DNA of 64,000 nucleotides from NCBI RefSeq assembly GCF_014653175.1, contig NZ_BNAG01000001.1, positions 1,116,001-1,180,000 on the forward strand. Reading direction: 5' to 3'. The notes beneath the pieces were generated by a model. It was not told the DNA's origin and made no database searches. It saw only the letters and a program-made list of their open reading frames with translations. Made by a program: the position numbers and the translations under genes. The stretch is from Roseivirga thermotolerans (GTDB lineage: Bacteria > Bacteroidota > Bacteroidia > Cytophagales > Cyclobacteriaceae). Of the stretch, positions 43,566 through 52,536 are shown piece after piece; position 1 is the stretch's first letter, and every line of letters starts with the position of its first letter.

Positions 43566-44754
43566 TCAGCAAAAGGTAAAAGCGCTGGCGCAAGCCTTTG
43601 CTGCCGAAACGATTGATATTAGGAGACATATTCATGCCAATCCGGAGTTGTCGTACGAAGAATTCGAAACCGCTAAGTATGTAACCTCGCGCCTTCAAGA
43701 ATGGGGTATAGCCTATAAAGAAGGTGTGGCAGGTACCGGAGTAGTTGGGCTTATCTATGGTAAAAATCCGGAAAAGTGTACAGTGGCCCTTAGAGGCGAT
43801 ATGGATGCATTGCCAATCACAGAGACTAATGAGGTATTCTATAAATCTAAGAATGAGGGAATAATGCATGCCTGTGGGCACGATGTCCATACCGCCTGCT
43901 TACTTGGGGCTGCCAGAATACTTCAGGAGTTGCGCCATAGCTTTGAAGGTACAGTTAAGCTTGTTTTTCAGCCGGGAGAAGAGAAAAACCCTGGTGGCGC
44001 TTCTTTAATGATCAAAGAAGGAGTGTTAGAAAACCCAAACCCTCAGGCCATGTTTGGCCAGCACGTGATGCCATTTATACCTACAGGTAAAGTGGGTTTC
44101 AGAGAAGGAAAGTACATGGCCAGTGCCGATGAGATTTACCTGACCGTGAAAGGAAAAGGAGGGCACGCGGCTCTTCCGGAGCGTTCAGTAGACCCTATTG
44201 TTATTGCTGCACAGATAATTACCGCAATGCAACAAGTGGTTAGCCGAAGTGCAGACCCCAAAACACCCACAGTGCTCACTTTCGGAACCATACATGGAGG
44301 CCATGCTCAAAATATTATTCCTGATGAGGTGAAATTATCAGGCACTTTTAGAGCCCTTGATGAGGAATGGAGGTTTAAAGCGCATGAGCTTATTACCAAC
44401 ATTGCTCAGGGTATAGCCACTGGTCTTGGCGGAAGTTGCGATGTTCACATTGATGTAGGCTATCCGTATCTCTGCAACGATGAAGCTACCACTCAACTGG
44501 CTCGAAGAGCAGCTGAAGATTATCTGGGAGAAGAAAATGTGGTCGACCTGGATTTATGGCTTGGAGCCGAAGATTTTGCTTATTATAGTCACCAGGTACC
44601 ATCTTGCTTTTACCGGCTGGGTACGGGCAATGAAGACAAAGGAACTACCAAGGGTGTTCATACCCCCAACTTTAATATCGATGAAGATGCCATTGAAGTT
44701 GGAATAGGTCTTATGGCCTGGATTGCCCTTAATCGGTTAAACACCAACGGTTAA
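43558..44754 (+). CDS. M20 family amidohydrolase (HipO/AmaA type)
   Basis: A 398-residue metal-dependent amidohydrolase or peptidase. Family motifs are IHANPELSYEEFETAKYV (about residues 23-40), ALRGDMDALPITE (about 78-90), MHACGHDVHTACLLGAA (about 102-118) with the metal-binding Cys/His pair, FQPGEEKNPGGASLMIKEG (about 139-157) and a dimerisation domain around 185-295. The members split N-acyl or hippurate-type amides; the exact substrate is unknown. No signal peptide, so cytoplasmic. It overlaps the preceding lipoprotein by eight bases and, at its end, overlaps the convergent PiT-like gene by 18. Confidence 0.9.
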   Translation: MIDQQKVKALAQAFAAETIDIRRHIHANPELSYEEFETAKYVTSRLQEWGIAYKEGVAGTGVVGLIYGKNPEKCTVALRGDMDALPITETNEVFYKSKNEGIMHACGHDVHTACLLGAARILQELRHSFEGTVKLVFQPGEEKNPGGASLMIKEGVLENPNPQAMFGQHVMPFIPTGKVGFREGKYMASADEIYLTVKGKGGHAALPERSVDPIVIAAQIITAMQQVVSRSADPKTPTVLTFGTIHGGHAQNIIPDEVKLSGTFRALDEEWRFKAHELITNIAQGIATGLGGSCDVHIDVGYPYLCNDEATTQLARRAAEDYLGEENVVDLDLWLGAEDFAYYSHQVPSCFYRLGTGNEDKGTTKGVHTPNFNIDEDAIEVGIGLMAWIALNRLNTNG

Positions 44755-45738
44755 GAATCTGAGCAAGAAAACCAAACCAACACTTACTGCCAGACCAAAG
44801 AATACTTTGCCTAGGTCTTTGCCCAAATCTTTGAGAGTATCGTTAGAAACGGCTCCATAAGCAAAATACTTGATACCTATTTCTCTACCTGCCAATAGGC
44901 CTAAGAATACCCAGGTGGTACTCATTGGAATGTTGTTCAGCTCTTTAAAAAACAGGAGTATCAGCGCATACGAAAAGTCTATGATGGTGGCCGATCTGAT
45001 ATCCATTGTGTTGGTTTTTGACTTCACAATGCGTTGTATGGCGCCACCTTTGGAATAGAATATATAGGCCAGTAGTACCAGAAAAATACCCAGAGAGAAA
45101 ATGAGATTGGCCGAAGATACCTGCCGTGGCAGGTACACATATATATTGGCGAAGTCTTGAATAAGCCATTGCGACCACAAAAATCCGGTAGAAAGCCATT
45201 GAAGAACCGTCCAAAGTTTAATCTGCTTCTTTGAAGCCGGGTTTTCTATAAAGTGCTTTTCCAGCCTTTTAGCAATGGCCAGGTAAATAAGTATTGCCAC
45301 GCCAAAAGCTACTAAATAGCCCGACATGGATTTGTATACCATGTCTTCCAGATTCTTAGGGTTAAAGAAGGTAAGAATTAGAAAAGAAGTACTAACCGGT
45401 ATACCATATCGAGTAATAATGAGCAGTACAATTGGTGGCAAAAGATAAGGCCATCCGAAGTTGACAATATCGGCCGGATTTTTATATACCGGATTACTAA
45501 AACTGTGACTATCGGGATCTCCTATTAGACGGCCGTAACTCACATCGCCACCATTAATAAACCAGCCGTAGACCAAAACCACACCTAGAATGGAAGCTGC
45601 GAAAATCCATAAAACCCACCACTTTCTGTGTTCATTAGAAGAAAGAAAAGTACCGAGTGTTTGAATTACGTCATTGCCGATTACAGAGTATGCTGACAAT
45701 ACAAAACCAACATACATTACTATTTCGAGCTGGGACAT
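44737..45738 (-). CDS. PiT-like polytopic membrane protein
   Basis: A 333-residue protein with about nine membrane segments. Two internally related elements match signatures of the PiT phosphate transporters: SAYSVIGNDVIQTLGTFLSS near the N-terminus (compare the family GANDVANAFGT) and ITRYGIPVSTSFLILTFF / NIPMSTTWVFLGLLAGREIG in the two halves. Overall divergence is high and the loops are reduced, so it may transport another anion, or be a relative with a different role. It is transcribed divergently from a Na/Pi symporter gene, and the shared intergenic region carries two dyads. A phosphate-linked function is inferred from both observations. Confidence 0.7.
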   Translation of the reverse strand: MSQLEIVMYVGFVLSAYSVIGNDVIQTLGTFLSSNEHRKWWVLWIFAASILGVVLVYGWFINGGDVSYGRLIGDPDSHSFSNPVYKNPADIVNFGWPYLLPPIVLLIITRYGIPVSTSFLILTFFNPKNLEDMVYKSMSGYLVAFGVAILIYLAIAKRLEKHFIENPASKKQIKLWTVLQWLSTGFLWSQWLIQDFANIYVYLPRQVSSANLIFSLGIFLVLLAYIFYSKGGAIQRIVKSKTNTMDIRSATIIDFSYALILLFFKELNNIPMSTTWVFLGLLAGREIGIKYFAYGAVSNDTLKDLGKDLGKVFFGLAVSVGLVFLLRFLTVGV

Positions 45739-45844
45739 TGTGGAGGGACTTCTGAATTAAATGTTGTTAAGCATTCAAATGAAGCACAAAGCTAAAACTT
45801 CTTTTTACATAATCGGAAAACCGAGCCATGTACTATTGGTTGAC

Positions 45845-45862
45845 TGTCAAGGAATTATGACA
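45845..45862. promoter_or_regulatory. TGTCA-N8-TGACA dyad between phosphate-type transporter genes
   Basis: Inverted 5-bp arms at 45845-45849 and 45858-45862, with CTGTCA resembling the half-site of enterobacterial Pho boxes. That resemblance should not be taken as evidence of PhoB binding in this phylum. Confidence 0.35.
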
Positions 45863-45903
45863 TAATATTTTCATAAGTTCCACAAAATCAATTAGATACA
45901 CTA

Positions 45904-45937
45904 TTAACAATTTTTTCACTATTCTGCGAATTGTTAA
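45904..45937. promoter_or_regulatory. Perfect 9-bp dyad TTAACAATT-N16-AATTGTTAA
   Basis: Arms at 45904-45912 and 45929-45937, in the 289-base gap between the divergent PiT-like gene and the Na/Pi symporter gene and about 45 bases upstream of a -7 element. A candidate operator for either gene. Confidence 0.55.
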
Positions 45938-45981
45938 CATAGCCTTTACATGACGGGGTCGTTAACCGAGGGCGATTGATC

Positions 45982-45989
45982 TATTTTTG
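45982..45989 (+). promoter_or_regulatory. -7 element (TATTTTTG) of the Na/Pi symporter gene
   Basis: Matches TAnnTTTG, followed by CAGG, 38 bases before the ATG. No clear -33. Confidence 0.5.
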
Positions 45990-46027
45990 CAGGATATTTT
46001 AGGACAGGTATACGCAGACCAGCCTCA

Positions 46028-47599
46028 ATGAGCCAGGATTTAGAAAAAAATAGCATCAACAAACCCATAGAGTGGGCAAAAACGAGCTTGTTGTTCGTTT
46101 TGGCCATTTTATTGTTTTTGCTGGCCATCGATATGGTAGGCGAGTCTGTGACTATGCTAGGTCAGGAAACAGCAAAATCCATTCTTTTAGCAACATCCAA
46201 CCCGTTTATTGGTCTCTTCATTGGCCTGTTGGCTACTGCACTCATTCAAAGTAGTTCAACAGTTACATCAATGACAGTGGCCGTAGTGGCTTCGGGCTAT
46301 TTAACTCTCGGTAATGCCATACCCGTGGTTATGGGAGCCAATGTAGGTACCACCTTAACTAGTACCTTGGTTTCTCTGGGGTTCATTACCAAAAGAAATC
46401 AGTTTAGGAAGGCCATTTCGGCAGGAACTATTCACGACTTCTTCAATATCATAACCGTGCTGATAGTATTCCCCCTGGAGTACTACTATGGTACACTTAG
46501 TTATCTGGCCCAACAGTTAACTGCGTTGGTAGATGAGTCTACTATGGGCTTCGATCTGTTTCAGGGTAGCAAGGGCTTAGGTTTGTCCAGAATAAGCCAG
46601 TGGTTGGTAGAAGCACTGCCTCAAAATTTTATTACCCTATTGTTGGCGCTGGCCCTTCTTTTCGCATCCATAAAGTTTCTTTCTACCATTATTTACAAAA
46701 GGCTTATTGGTAGCTCCAAAGACCGGATGAGGAAGTACGTTTTCGCCAATCCCTATAAGTCTTTTGGTTGGGGGGTGCTCATTACAGGAGGAGTTCAGTC
46801 AAGCTCCATTACCACCTCTTTGATGGTGCCTATGGTGGCCTCGGGAAAAGTGATGCTTCACAATGCTTTTCCCTTTATAATGGGAGCAAATATTGGTACA
46901 ACTATTACCGCACTTTTGGCGGCATTTAATAAATCGGATGCCGCCATTAGCCTGGCTTTCGTTCATATTTTGTTCAACCTTATAGGTGTGTTGGTGTTTT
47001 TGCCATTTCCTGCACTTAGGAATATACCCGTTATGTTGGCCAGCCGCTTTGGTGCTCTAACCCTTGATTCCAGGATTATCGGTTTCTCTTATATTCTCTT
47101 TACCTTTTTCCTAATGCCTTTTACCCTTATTTACTTAAACAAAGGGCATGTGACCGAGCGTACCTATTTGTTTGAGAACCTTACGGCCCACGGAGAAAGT
47201 AGTCTTACCACCATTAAAGTTCGAAGAGAGGTTGCCGAAAATAAGCTGGACTATTATATATATAAAGGTACCCTGCCGGATGATGGTGTTTTGCCCGATA
47301 CCATATTTATGATTAGAGAGCGGCACAATAGGTTTGCCACGGTAGATCAGGTATGTACCTATAAAAATACTACCCTTCAGTTTAATAAGGATCATAAGAT
47401 TATAAGCCTCAATGATACCTCCACTTATAGGACTGAGAGCCTGAAGCTTGAACATCTCAATTATATTAAAGTACAATTAGGAGATGGGCTAATCGGACAT
47501 TATTGGTTCGATTTAGATCAGAAGATTGCCGTGAAATCTGAGGTGGTAAAGTCCAATGGTGAGTTGCTGAAATCGTCAAAGTTAATTTCGATACAATAA
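46028..47599 (+). CDS. Na/phosphate symporter (NptA/PF02690 type)
   Basis: A 523-residue membrane protein. Two inverted-topology repeats carry the family signature: LIQSSSTVTSMTVAVVASGY (about residues 75-94, followed by GANVGTTLTSTL) and GGVQSSSITTSLMVPMVASG (about 255-274, followed by GANIGTTITALLAAF). About nine to ten TM segments occupy residues 20-370. The C-terminal 150 residues are soluble, with no PhoU domain apparent. It moves phosphate with sodium. Its gene is divergent from a PiT-like gene, so two phosphate-type transporters may share the same control region. Confidence 0.9.
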   Translation: MSQDLEKNSINKPIEWAKTSLLFVLAILLFLLAIDMVGESVTMLGQETAKSILLATSNPFIGLFIGLLATALIQSSSTVTSMTVAVVASGYLTLGNAIPVVMGANVGTTLTSTLVSLGFITKRNQFRKAISAGTIHDFFNIITVLIVFPLEYYYGTLSYLAQQLTALVDESTMGFDLFQGSKGLGLSRISQWLVEALPQNFITLLLALALLFASIKFLSTIIYKRLIGSSKDRMRKYVFANPYKSFGWGVLITGGVQSSSITTSLMVPMVASGKVMLHNAFPFIMGANIGTTITALLAAFNKSDAAISLAFVHILFNLIGVLVFLPFPALRNIPVMLASRFGALTLDSRIIGFSYILFTFFLMPFTLIYLNKGHVTERTYLFENLTAHGESSLTTIKVRREVAENKLDYYIYKGTLPDDGVLPDTIFMIRERHNRFATVDQVCTYKNTTLQFNKDHKIISLNDTSTYRTESLKLEHLNYIKVQLGDGLIGHYWFDLDQKIAVKSEVVKSNGELLKSSKLISIQ

Positions 47600-47639
47600 T
47601 TAGCCTGCTTCTTTTTATCTTGCCATAAACAAACTAGGC

Positions 47640-47996
47640 TTGAAAATCTTTGATTTTAATAGACTGTCCGAAACTCTGGGGGCGTATGTTGAAACGCGCA
47701 TTGAGTTGCTCAAGCTCGATATGAAGGAAGAGTTGGGCAAAGGTATAGCCAAAACTCTTACCTGGGCTTTTGTTCTGCTCTGTGTGCTGGCAGCCATATT
47801 CTTTGGCTCCTTTGGCCTTTCTGTATGGATCAACCAGCTTTTAGAAAGTAGTTACACCGGCTTCTTGTTGGTTGGCGCATTCTATACAATTTTGGCTTTA
47901 ACGACTTATACATTACGGGCCAAAATTGAACATAGATTTCTAAGTAAATTCAAGGAAGTTGAAGAGATAGACTCACCAGACGAAAATGAGCAATAA
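47640..47996 (+). CDS. Phage-holin-family (DUF1469-like) membrane protein, TTG start
   Basis: A 118-residue protein with an amphipathic N-terminal helix (YVETRIELLKLDMKEELGKG, about residues 16-35) and two TM segments (about 38-60 and 70-92), the usual pattern of the DUF1469/YqjE-type family. The start is TTG: an in-frame TAG lies at 47601-47603 and no ATG or GTG occurs between it and 47640. It overlaps the next gene by 11 bases and is probably co-expressed with it and the GGGP synthase. Role unknown; the holin name reflects size and topology only. Confidence 0.75.
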   Translation: MKIFDFNRLSETLGAYVETRIELLKLDMKEELGKGIAKTLTWAFVLLCVLAAIFFGSFGLSVWINQLLESSYTGFLLVGAFYTILALTTYTLRAKIEHRFLSKFKEVEEIDSPDENEQ

Positions 47997-48375
47997 ACAA
48001 GAGTTAACAGCAAGAAGTAAGGAGTTGAAAGATGCTATCGATGAGCAAATTAACACCTTTAAAGATCGTGTTGAAAAATACGGTAAGGTTGGTCTGTGGA
48101 TAGGCGGAGGCTTGGTGGCCGTTTATTTATTGTCTAAAATTTTCGATTCGGAAGATGAACAGGAAGAGGCAGAAGTGGAGCCTGAAAGCAGAGAGGTGCT
48201 ACTGGTAGAGAAGGTACCAAAGTCCAAAGTGTTGGTACCTGAATCAAAGTCTAATTTTCTTTCTGACACCATAAAGGAACAAGCCATTATTTTTTTATTG
48301 GGCTTGGCTGCAGAACAACTTAGATCGTTTTTGAAAAACATTAATGCGAAAGATGCAGAAGAAGATTTTGAATGA
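47986..48375 (+). CDS. Small YtxH-like membrane protein
   Basis: A 129-residue protein with a helical charged N-terminus (about residues 1-33), a single TM (about 34-50, KVGLWIGGGLVAVYLLSKIF), an acidic linker (DSEDEQEEAEVEPES) and a second hydrophobic helix (about 98-112, IIFLLGLAAEQL). The family is not firmly recognised. It overlaps both the holin-like gene (11 bases) and the GGGP synthase gene (32 bases), so it is the middle of a tightly packed operon. Possibly a membrane partner of the holin-like protein. Confidence 0.7.
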   Translation: MSNKQELTARSKELKDAIDEQINTFKDRVEKYGKVGLWIGGGLVAVYLLSKIFDSEDEQEEAEVEPESREVLLVEKVPKSKVLVPESKSNFLSDTIKEQAIIFLLGLAAEQLRSFLKNINAKDAEEDFE

Positions 48376-49120
48376 TATTACCCAGCGTAAAAGCAAGTCT
48401 TCTAAAGCATTGGCCGTACTCATAGATCCAGATGATGTAGTAGAGGAGTCGGCTTTGATACAATGCCTTAATCGCTGTATAGAAAACGCTGTAGACTATA
48501 TATTCGTAGGAGGTAGTCTGGTAAACTCCAACGATATTCATGAGGTAGTCGGCTTTATTAAGTCTTATACCCAAATTCCATGTGTATTATTTCCGGGTAA
48601 CGCCATTCAAATTGCGCCAGAGGCCGATGCAATTCTTTTTTTGTCTCTTATTTCAGGAAGAAACCCCGAGCTGCTAATAGGTCAGCATGTAGTGGCGGCA
48701 CCCGTACTAAAACGCAGCAATCTCGAAATTATACCAACAGGCTATATGCTCGTTAATTCTGGCAAAGCCACCAGTGCCTCTTACATGAGTAACTCTCAGC
48801 CCCTACCGAATGATAAGCCGGGATTGGCGGCCAGTACAGCTCTGGCTGGTGAAATGCTGGGGATGAAGCTTATGTACCTCGATGCCGGAAGCGGAGCAGA
48901 TGAGCCAATCGATCAAAAAATAATAAGAGCCGTTCGCAACAACGTGTCAGTTCCCGTGATTGTTGGAGGTGGTCTTAACTCAAGGCAAAAGATTAAAAGA
49001 GCTTTTGAAGCCGGGGCCGATTTGGTGGTTATAGGCAATGGAGTACAAAAAAACCTCGATCTGATGACCGAGGCTTGTGAAGTTGTTCAGATGTTTAACG
49101 AGGCCTTAAACGTTAATTAG
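48344..49120 (+). CDS. Geranylgeranylglyceryl/heptaprenylglyceryl phosphate synthase family (PcrB/GGGPS)
   Basis: A 258-residue TIM-barrel enzyme. Motifs include ALAVLIDPDDV (about residues 22-32), YIFVGGSLVNSND (about 53-65), IPTGYMLVNSGKAT (about 127-140), DAGSGADEPI (about 183-192) and GGGLNSRQKIKRAFEAGADL (about 206-225), which holds the phosphate-binding loop. The family attaches a polyprenyl chain to glycerol-1-phosphate, the first ether-lipid step in archaea; bacterial members act on shorter or longer prenyl chains. A nearby ATG at 48353 is an alternative start. It overlaps the preceding gene by 32 bases and the convergent AraC gene by 15. Confidence 0.9.
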   Translation: MRKMQKKILNDITQRKSKSSKALAVLIDPDDVVEESALIQCLNRCIENAVDYIFVGGSLVNSNDIHEVVGFIKSYTQIPCVLFPGNAIQIAPEADAILFLSLISGRNPELLIGQHVVAAPVLKRSNLEIIPTGYMLVNSGKATSASYMSNSQPLPNDKPGLAASTALAGEMLGMKLMYLDAGSGADEPIDQKIIRAVRNNVSVPVIVGGGLNSRQKIKRAFEAGADLVVIGNGVQKNLDLMTEACEVVQMFNEALNVN

Positions 49121-50029
49121 GCTCTCTCTTCTACGCATTTTACCTGCAGGTATTCCAAACATCATTTTAAATCTTCTACAGAAATAAGCGGTGTCTTTAT
49201 AACCAACTTCTTTACCAATATCTCGAATGCTCTTCTTGGTAGTCCGCAATAGATCTACGGCAGCTTCCATACGTTGGTACTCAATGTAATCTTGAGGGTT
49301 AATGCCCGTAAGCATTTTAAAGTACTGACCTACATAGTCTTCCGACACATTGGCAACACGCGCTAAAACTTTATTTGAAAGATCGCCTCCAAGGTTTTCT
49401 TTAATGTAGCTGAATATATCGATGAGCCTAGGATCTTTGAAGTACGTACTATTGGTTACCAATTGCTCAACAAATAAGCGATTGTCTAGTATGTAGCGAA
49501 TAATTTCTACCACCAAGTATTCCGTATTAACCTTAATGATACGGTTTTTACCGGGTTTCACCGAGTTGTCCTCATTAATGATCAAGCGAATAAGGTCAGC
49601 GATAAGGCTTGAGTTCTTGATAGCAAAAGGAGTGATGTTCAGTGAAGAAAAGAAGTTCACCGAGTCAAAAACTTTTGCCTCAAACATCACCTGGCTAAAT
49701 CCATCAACATCGTAGTCGTTGATGTCTGACTCGGAAGCATTCTGCAAATACTTCTTTTTGTTAGAAATAAATTCGTCATTGTTGATGGCGGGAGCAGTTG
49801 AAGAACCAAACGAAATGTTTAGCGATTTGCCTCCCGGAATAAATAGCATGTCTCCTTCAGACACCTTTTCCTGATCTGGTCCAAAGTAGATATCGCCATT
49901 GTTCACAACGATAATTGTGTTTTCTACATCGTAGAAATTGTTAATGGTAACAGCCTTAGCAATTTTGATGTTTCGACTTTTAATGTAACGAACACCCAGC
50001 GATTCAATAATCTTGTTGTAGTCTTCCAT
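49106..50029 (-). CDS. AraC family transcriptional regulator
   Basis: A 307-residue protein. The C-terminal domain (about residues 205-305) holds two helix-turn-helix units: SNKVLARVANVSEDYVGQYF and SIRDIGKEVGYKDTAYFCRR, followed by the FKMMFGIPAGKMR signature. The N-terminal half (about 30-75, TIIVVNNGDIYFGPDQEKVS) looks cupin-like and may bind a small molecule; the middle is helical and unlike common AraC sensors. No gene next to it is an obvious target. It is separated from the acyl-CoA dehydrogenase by 134 bases containing that gene's terminator, so it is independently transcribed. Confidence 0.88.
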   Translation of the reverse strand: MEDYNKIIESLGVRYIKSRNIKIAKAVTINNFYDVENTIIVVNNGDIYFGPDQEKVSEGDMLFIPGGKSLNISFGSSTAPAINNDEFISNKKKYLQNASESDINDYDVDGFSQVMFEAKVFDSVNFFSSLNITPFAIKNSSLIADLIRLIINEDNSVKPGKNRIIKVNTEYLVVEIIRYILDNRLFVEQLVTNSTYFKDPRLIDIFSYIKENLGGDLSNKVLARVANVSEDYVGQYFKMLTGINPQDYIEYQRMEAAVDLLRTTKKSIRDIGKEVGYKDTAYFCRRFKMMFGIPAGKMRRRESLINV

Positions 50030-50100
50030 GGTCTCTTAGTATGAATTAAAAAGCTATAGATTGAGTCTGCTATAAAAATAGGCTGTTATTGAACAATTTC

Positions 50101-50143
50101 AAAAAAAAATGACCATTGGAAAGAATCGCTATTCCAATGGTCA
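50101..50143 (-). terminator. Rho-independent terminator after the acyl-CoA dehydrogenase
   Basis: TGACCATTGGAA (50110-50121) pairs perfectly with TTCCAATGGTCA (50132-50143); on the - strand the stem is followed by nine T (plus-strand A run 50101-50109). It lies 20 bases after the stop codon. Confidence 0.88.
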
Positions 50144-50163
50144 TATTAGTTGAATAATTTCAA

Positions 50164-51303
50164 TTATTTAAGTAATTCTCTTGAGATTACGATTTTCTGA
50201 ATTTCTGAAGTGCCTTCGTATATCTGTGTGATTTTCGCATCTCTCATCAAACGCTCCACATGATATTCCTTTACATAGCCATAACCACCGTGTACCTGAA
50301 CAGCTTCTACTGTCACATCCATAGCTACTTTAGAAGCATATAACTTGGCCATGGCACTTGCCTTGGCAAAGTCTTTTTTCTGATCTTTGAGATGGGCTGC
50401 TTTTAAGCAAAGCAAACGTGCGGCCTCAATTTCAGTGGCCATGTCGGCCAGCTTAAACTGAATGGCCTGGTGTTGACTAATGGGTTTGCCAAAAGCTTTG
50501 CGTTCTTTCGAGTAGGCCAGGGCTAATTCATAAGCACCGGAAGCAATACCAAGGGCTTGTGAGGCAATGCCTATTCTACCTCCATTGAGTGTAGACATGG
50601 CAAACTTAAACCCAAAGCCATCTTCTCCAATTCTGTTTTCCTTGGGTACTTTTACATCTGTAAACATAAGTGAGTGCGTGTCAGACCCTCTAATGCCCAG
50701 TTTGTCCTCTTTTTTGCCGACCACGAAACCTTCCATTCCTTTTTCAACGATTAAGCAGTTGATTCCTTTGTGGCCCTTTTCTCTATCTGTTTGAGCAATT
50801 ACAAGGTAGATAGAAGCAGAGTTTCCATTGGTAATCCAGTTTTTGGTACCATTCAGCAGGTAGTAATCTCCTTTATCTTCTGCGGTAGTTCTCTGAGAGG
50901 TTGCGTCTGAGCCGGCTTCGGGTTCGGAAAGACAGAAGGCACCAATCTTTTCTCCGGAAGCTAAGGGCTTCAGATACTTTTGTTTTTGTTCTTCTGTACC
51001 AAACTTTTCTAAACCCCAACAAACAAGGCTGTTGTTTACAGACATGCAAACGCTGGCAGAGGCATCTATTTTTGAAATTTCTTCCATGGCAAGCACGTAA
51101 GAAATGGTGTCCATGCCACCCCCGCCATATTTTGGGTCAACCATCATTCCCATAAAGCCGAGCTCGCCCATTTTCTTTACTTGCTCGGCTGGGAATTGTT
51201 GTTTTTCATCTCGTTCGATTACCCCAGGAAGTAACTCATTCTGAGCAAATTCTCTGGCGGCATCTCTTACTGCTAAGTGTTCTTCTGTTAATTCGAAATT
51301 CAT
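50164..51303 (-). CDS. Acyl-CoA dehydrogenase
   Basis: A 379-residue flavoenzyme introducing a trans-2 double bond into acyl-CoA. FAD/substrate motifs include GAFCLSEPEAGSDA (about residues 119-132), WITNGNSASIYLVIAQT (about 154-170), RIGIASQALGIASGAYELAL (about 237-256) and the C-terminal QIYEGTSEIQKIVISREL (about 361-378), which contains the catalytic glutamate. Length is standard for the short/medium-chain branch. Chain-length preference and electron acceptor cannot be told. Single gene with its own terminator. Confidence 0.92.
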   Translation of the reverse strand: MNFELTEEHLAVRDAAREFAQNELLPGVIERDEKQQFPAEQVKKMGELGFMGMMVDPKYGGGGMDTISYVLAMEEISKIDASASVCMSVNNSLVCWGLEKFGTEEQKQKYLKPLASGEKIGAFCLSEPEAGSDATSQRTTAEDKGDYYLLNGTKNWITNGNSASIYLVIAQTDREKGHKGINCLIVEKGMEGFVVGKKEDKLGIRGSDTHSLMFTDVKVPKENRIGEDGFGFKFAMSTLNGGRIGIASQALGIASGAYELALAYSKERKAFGKPISQHQAIQFKLADMATEIEAARLLCLKAAHLKDQKKDFAKASAMAKLYASKVAMDVTVEAVQVHGGYGYVKEYHVERLMRDAKITQIYEGTSEIQKIVISRELLK

Positions 51304-51359
51304 AGGTAATGCCTTAACTAACGTTTGTTAGGCAAAGTTATATAAATGTCTAATATATG

Positions 51360-52055
51360 CTAGTCTCTACCCAAGAATAGGCTTACGTAGTAAAGCAACA
51401 TAGCCAGGGAGCTCAGCGCGGCTACCATGTAGGTTCTGGCTGCTGCATTGAGCGCGTCTTCAGCCATGCCGTGTTCCTGGCCGGTAGTAATATTCCGCTC
51501 TTCTACCCAGGCCAAGGCCCTTTTTGTGGCATCATATTCTACAGGTAAGGTAATGAAGGCGAAAAGCGTAAAGATGGTATATGCCCCAATAATGATAGGC
51601 AAAGCAGCATCAAACGTAATAATATTAGGTAGCATGAACGAACCGAATATGAGAGCAAAGAAAAGAAAGTTTATTACCCTACCACTTGCGTTTTGAAGCG
51701 GAACAAGAGCAGATCTCATTTCTAATGGTCTGTAAGCGGTTGCATGCTGAATGGCATGACCACACTCGTGAGCTGCTACTGCTGCGGCCATAACGGAGCG
51801 GCCACTATACACTTCAGGGCTTAGGTTTACGGTTTTGTCTACCGGGTTGTAATGGTCTGTAAGCTTTCCTTGTACAGAAACTACGCTCACATCGTGAATA
51901 TTATTATCTCGTAGCATCAGTTCGGCTACTTCTTTACCAGAAAGGCCAATTTGAAGACCAACCTTGGAATACTTGTTAAACTTTCGCTTAAGAGATTGCT
52001 GAACCACCAGGCTCACAATCATAATTGCAATAATCAGGATCCAATAAAGTGCCAT
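51360..52055 (-). CDS. YugP-type membrane zinc metallopeptidase
   Basis: A 231-residue membrane protein with an N-terminal TM (about 1-22), the zinc motif AVAAHECGHAIQHATAY (about residues 92-108) with HExxH, and further TM segments near 125-145, 150-172 and 205-226. This is the layout of the YugP (PF04298) family, whose substrates are unknown. It is the last gene of a five-gene unit (panC-panD-UPF0104-rfaE2-this), one base after rfaE2. Confidence 0.88.
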   Translation of the reverse strand: MALYWILIIAIMIVSLVVQQSLKRKFNKYSKVGLQIGLSGKEVAELMLRDNNIHDVSVVSVQGKLTDHYNPVDKTVNLSPEVYSGRSVMAAAVAAHECGHAIQHATAYRPLEMRSALVPLQNASGRVINFLFFALIFGSFMLPNIITFDAALPIIIGAYTIFTLFAFITLPVEYDATKRALAWVEERNITTGQEHGMAEDALNAAARTYMVAALSSLAMLLYYVSLFLGRD

Positions 52056-52056
52056 A

Positions 52057-52536
52057 TTATTTGTCTTTTATTTTTTCAATAATGTTAGTGGTAGAATAGC
52101 CGCTGACCAAATCGATGGTTTCAACTTTTCCACCATGCTTTAAAACGATATCTGCGCCTACAATAGTTTCAATAGAGTAGTCGCTTCCTTTCACTAATAT
52201 ATCTGGTATCAGTTGCTCAATCAGTTGTTTTGGTGTGTCTTCTGAGAAAACCGTTACGCCATCGACAAACGACAGGGCTGCCAACATGCGTGAGCGTGCA
52301 TTTTCCGGGTTAACAGGTCTGTTTTCGCCCTTGAGTTTTCTCACTGAGTTGTCTGCATTCAGGCCTACGACCAACCGATCGCCCAATTGCCTGGCTTTTT
52401 CAAGATAGTCGATATGGCCGAGGTGCAGAATATCAAAGCAGCCATTGGTAAAAACTACCTTCAGGCCTTGGTTTTGCCATTCTAAAACCTGAGCCTTCAT
52501 TGCATCCTGCGATCTAATTTTCTCAGAGGTACTCAC
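52057..52536 (-). CDS. RfaE2-type nucleotidyltransferase (heptose-1-phosphate adenylyltransferase family)
   Basis: A 159-residue cytidylyltransferase-like enzyme. The HxGH nucleotide motif lies in [18 protein letters not shown] (about residues 31-48), and [20 protein letters not shown] (about 75-94) and [19 protein letters not shown] (about 110-128) are typical of the C-terminal domain of HldE. It probably joins a sugar 1-phosphate such as D-glycero-beta-D-manno-heptose 1-phosphate to AMP for LPS. The kinase half is not fused. It overlaps the upstream UPF0104 gene by four bases. Confidence 0.88.
   Translation of the reverse strand: MSTSEKIRSQDAMKAQVLEWQNQGLKVVFTNGCFDILHLGHIDYLEKARQLGDRLVVGLNADNSVRKLKGENRPVNPENARSRMLAALSFVDGVTVFSEDTPKQLIEQLIPDILVKGSDYSIETIVGADIVLKHGGKVETIDLVSGYSTTNIIEKIKDK

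Noticed and set aside
45845-45862. Reading the TGTCA/TGACA dyad as a true Pho box
   Set aside because: It has only half-site resemblance to the enterobacterial consensus, and PhoB sites are not established for this phylum; kept only as an unassigned dyad.
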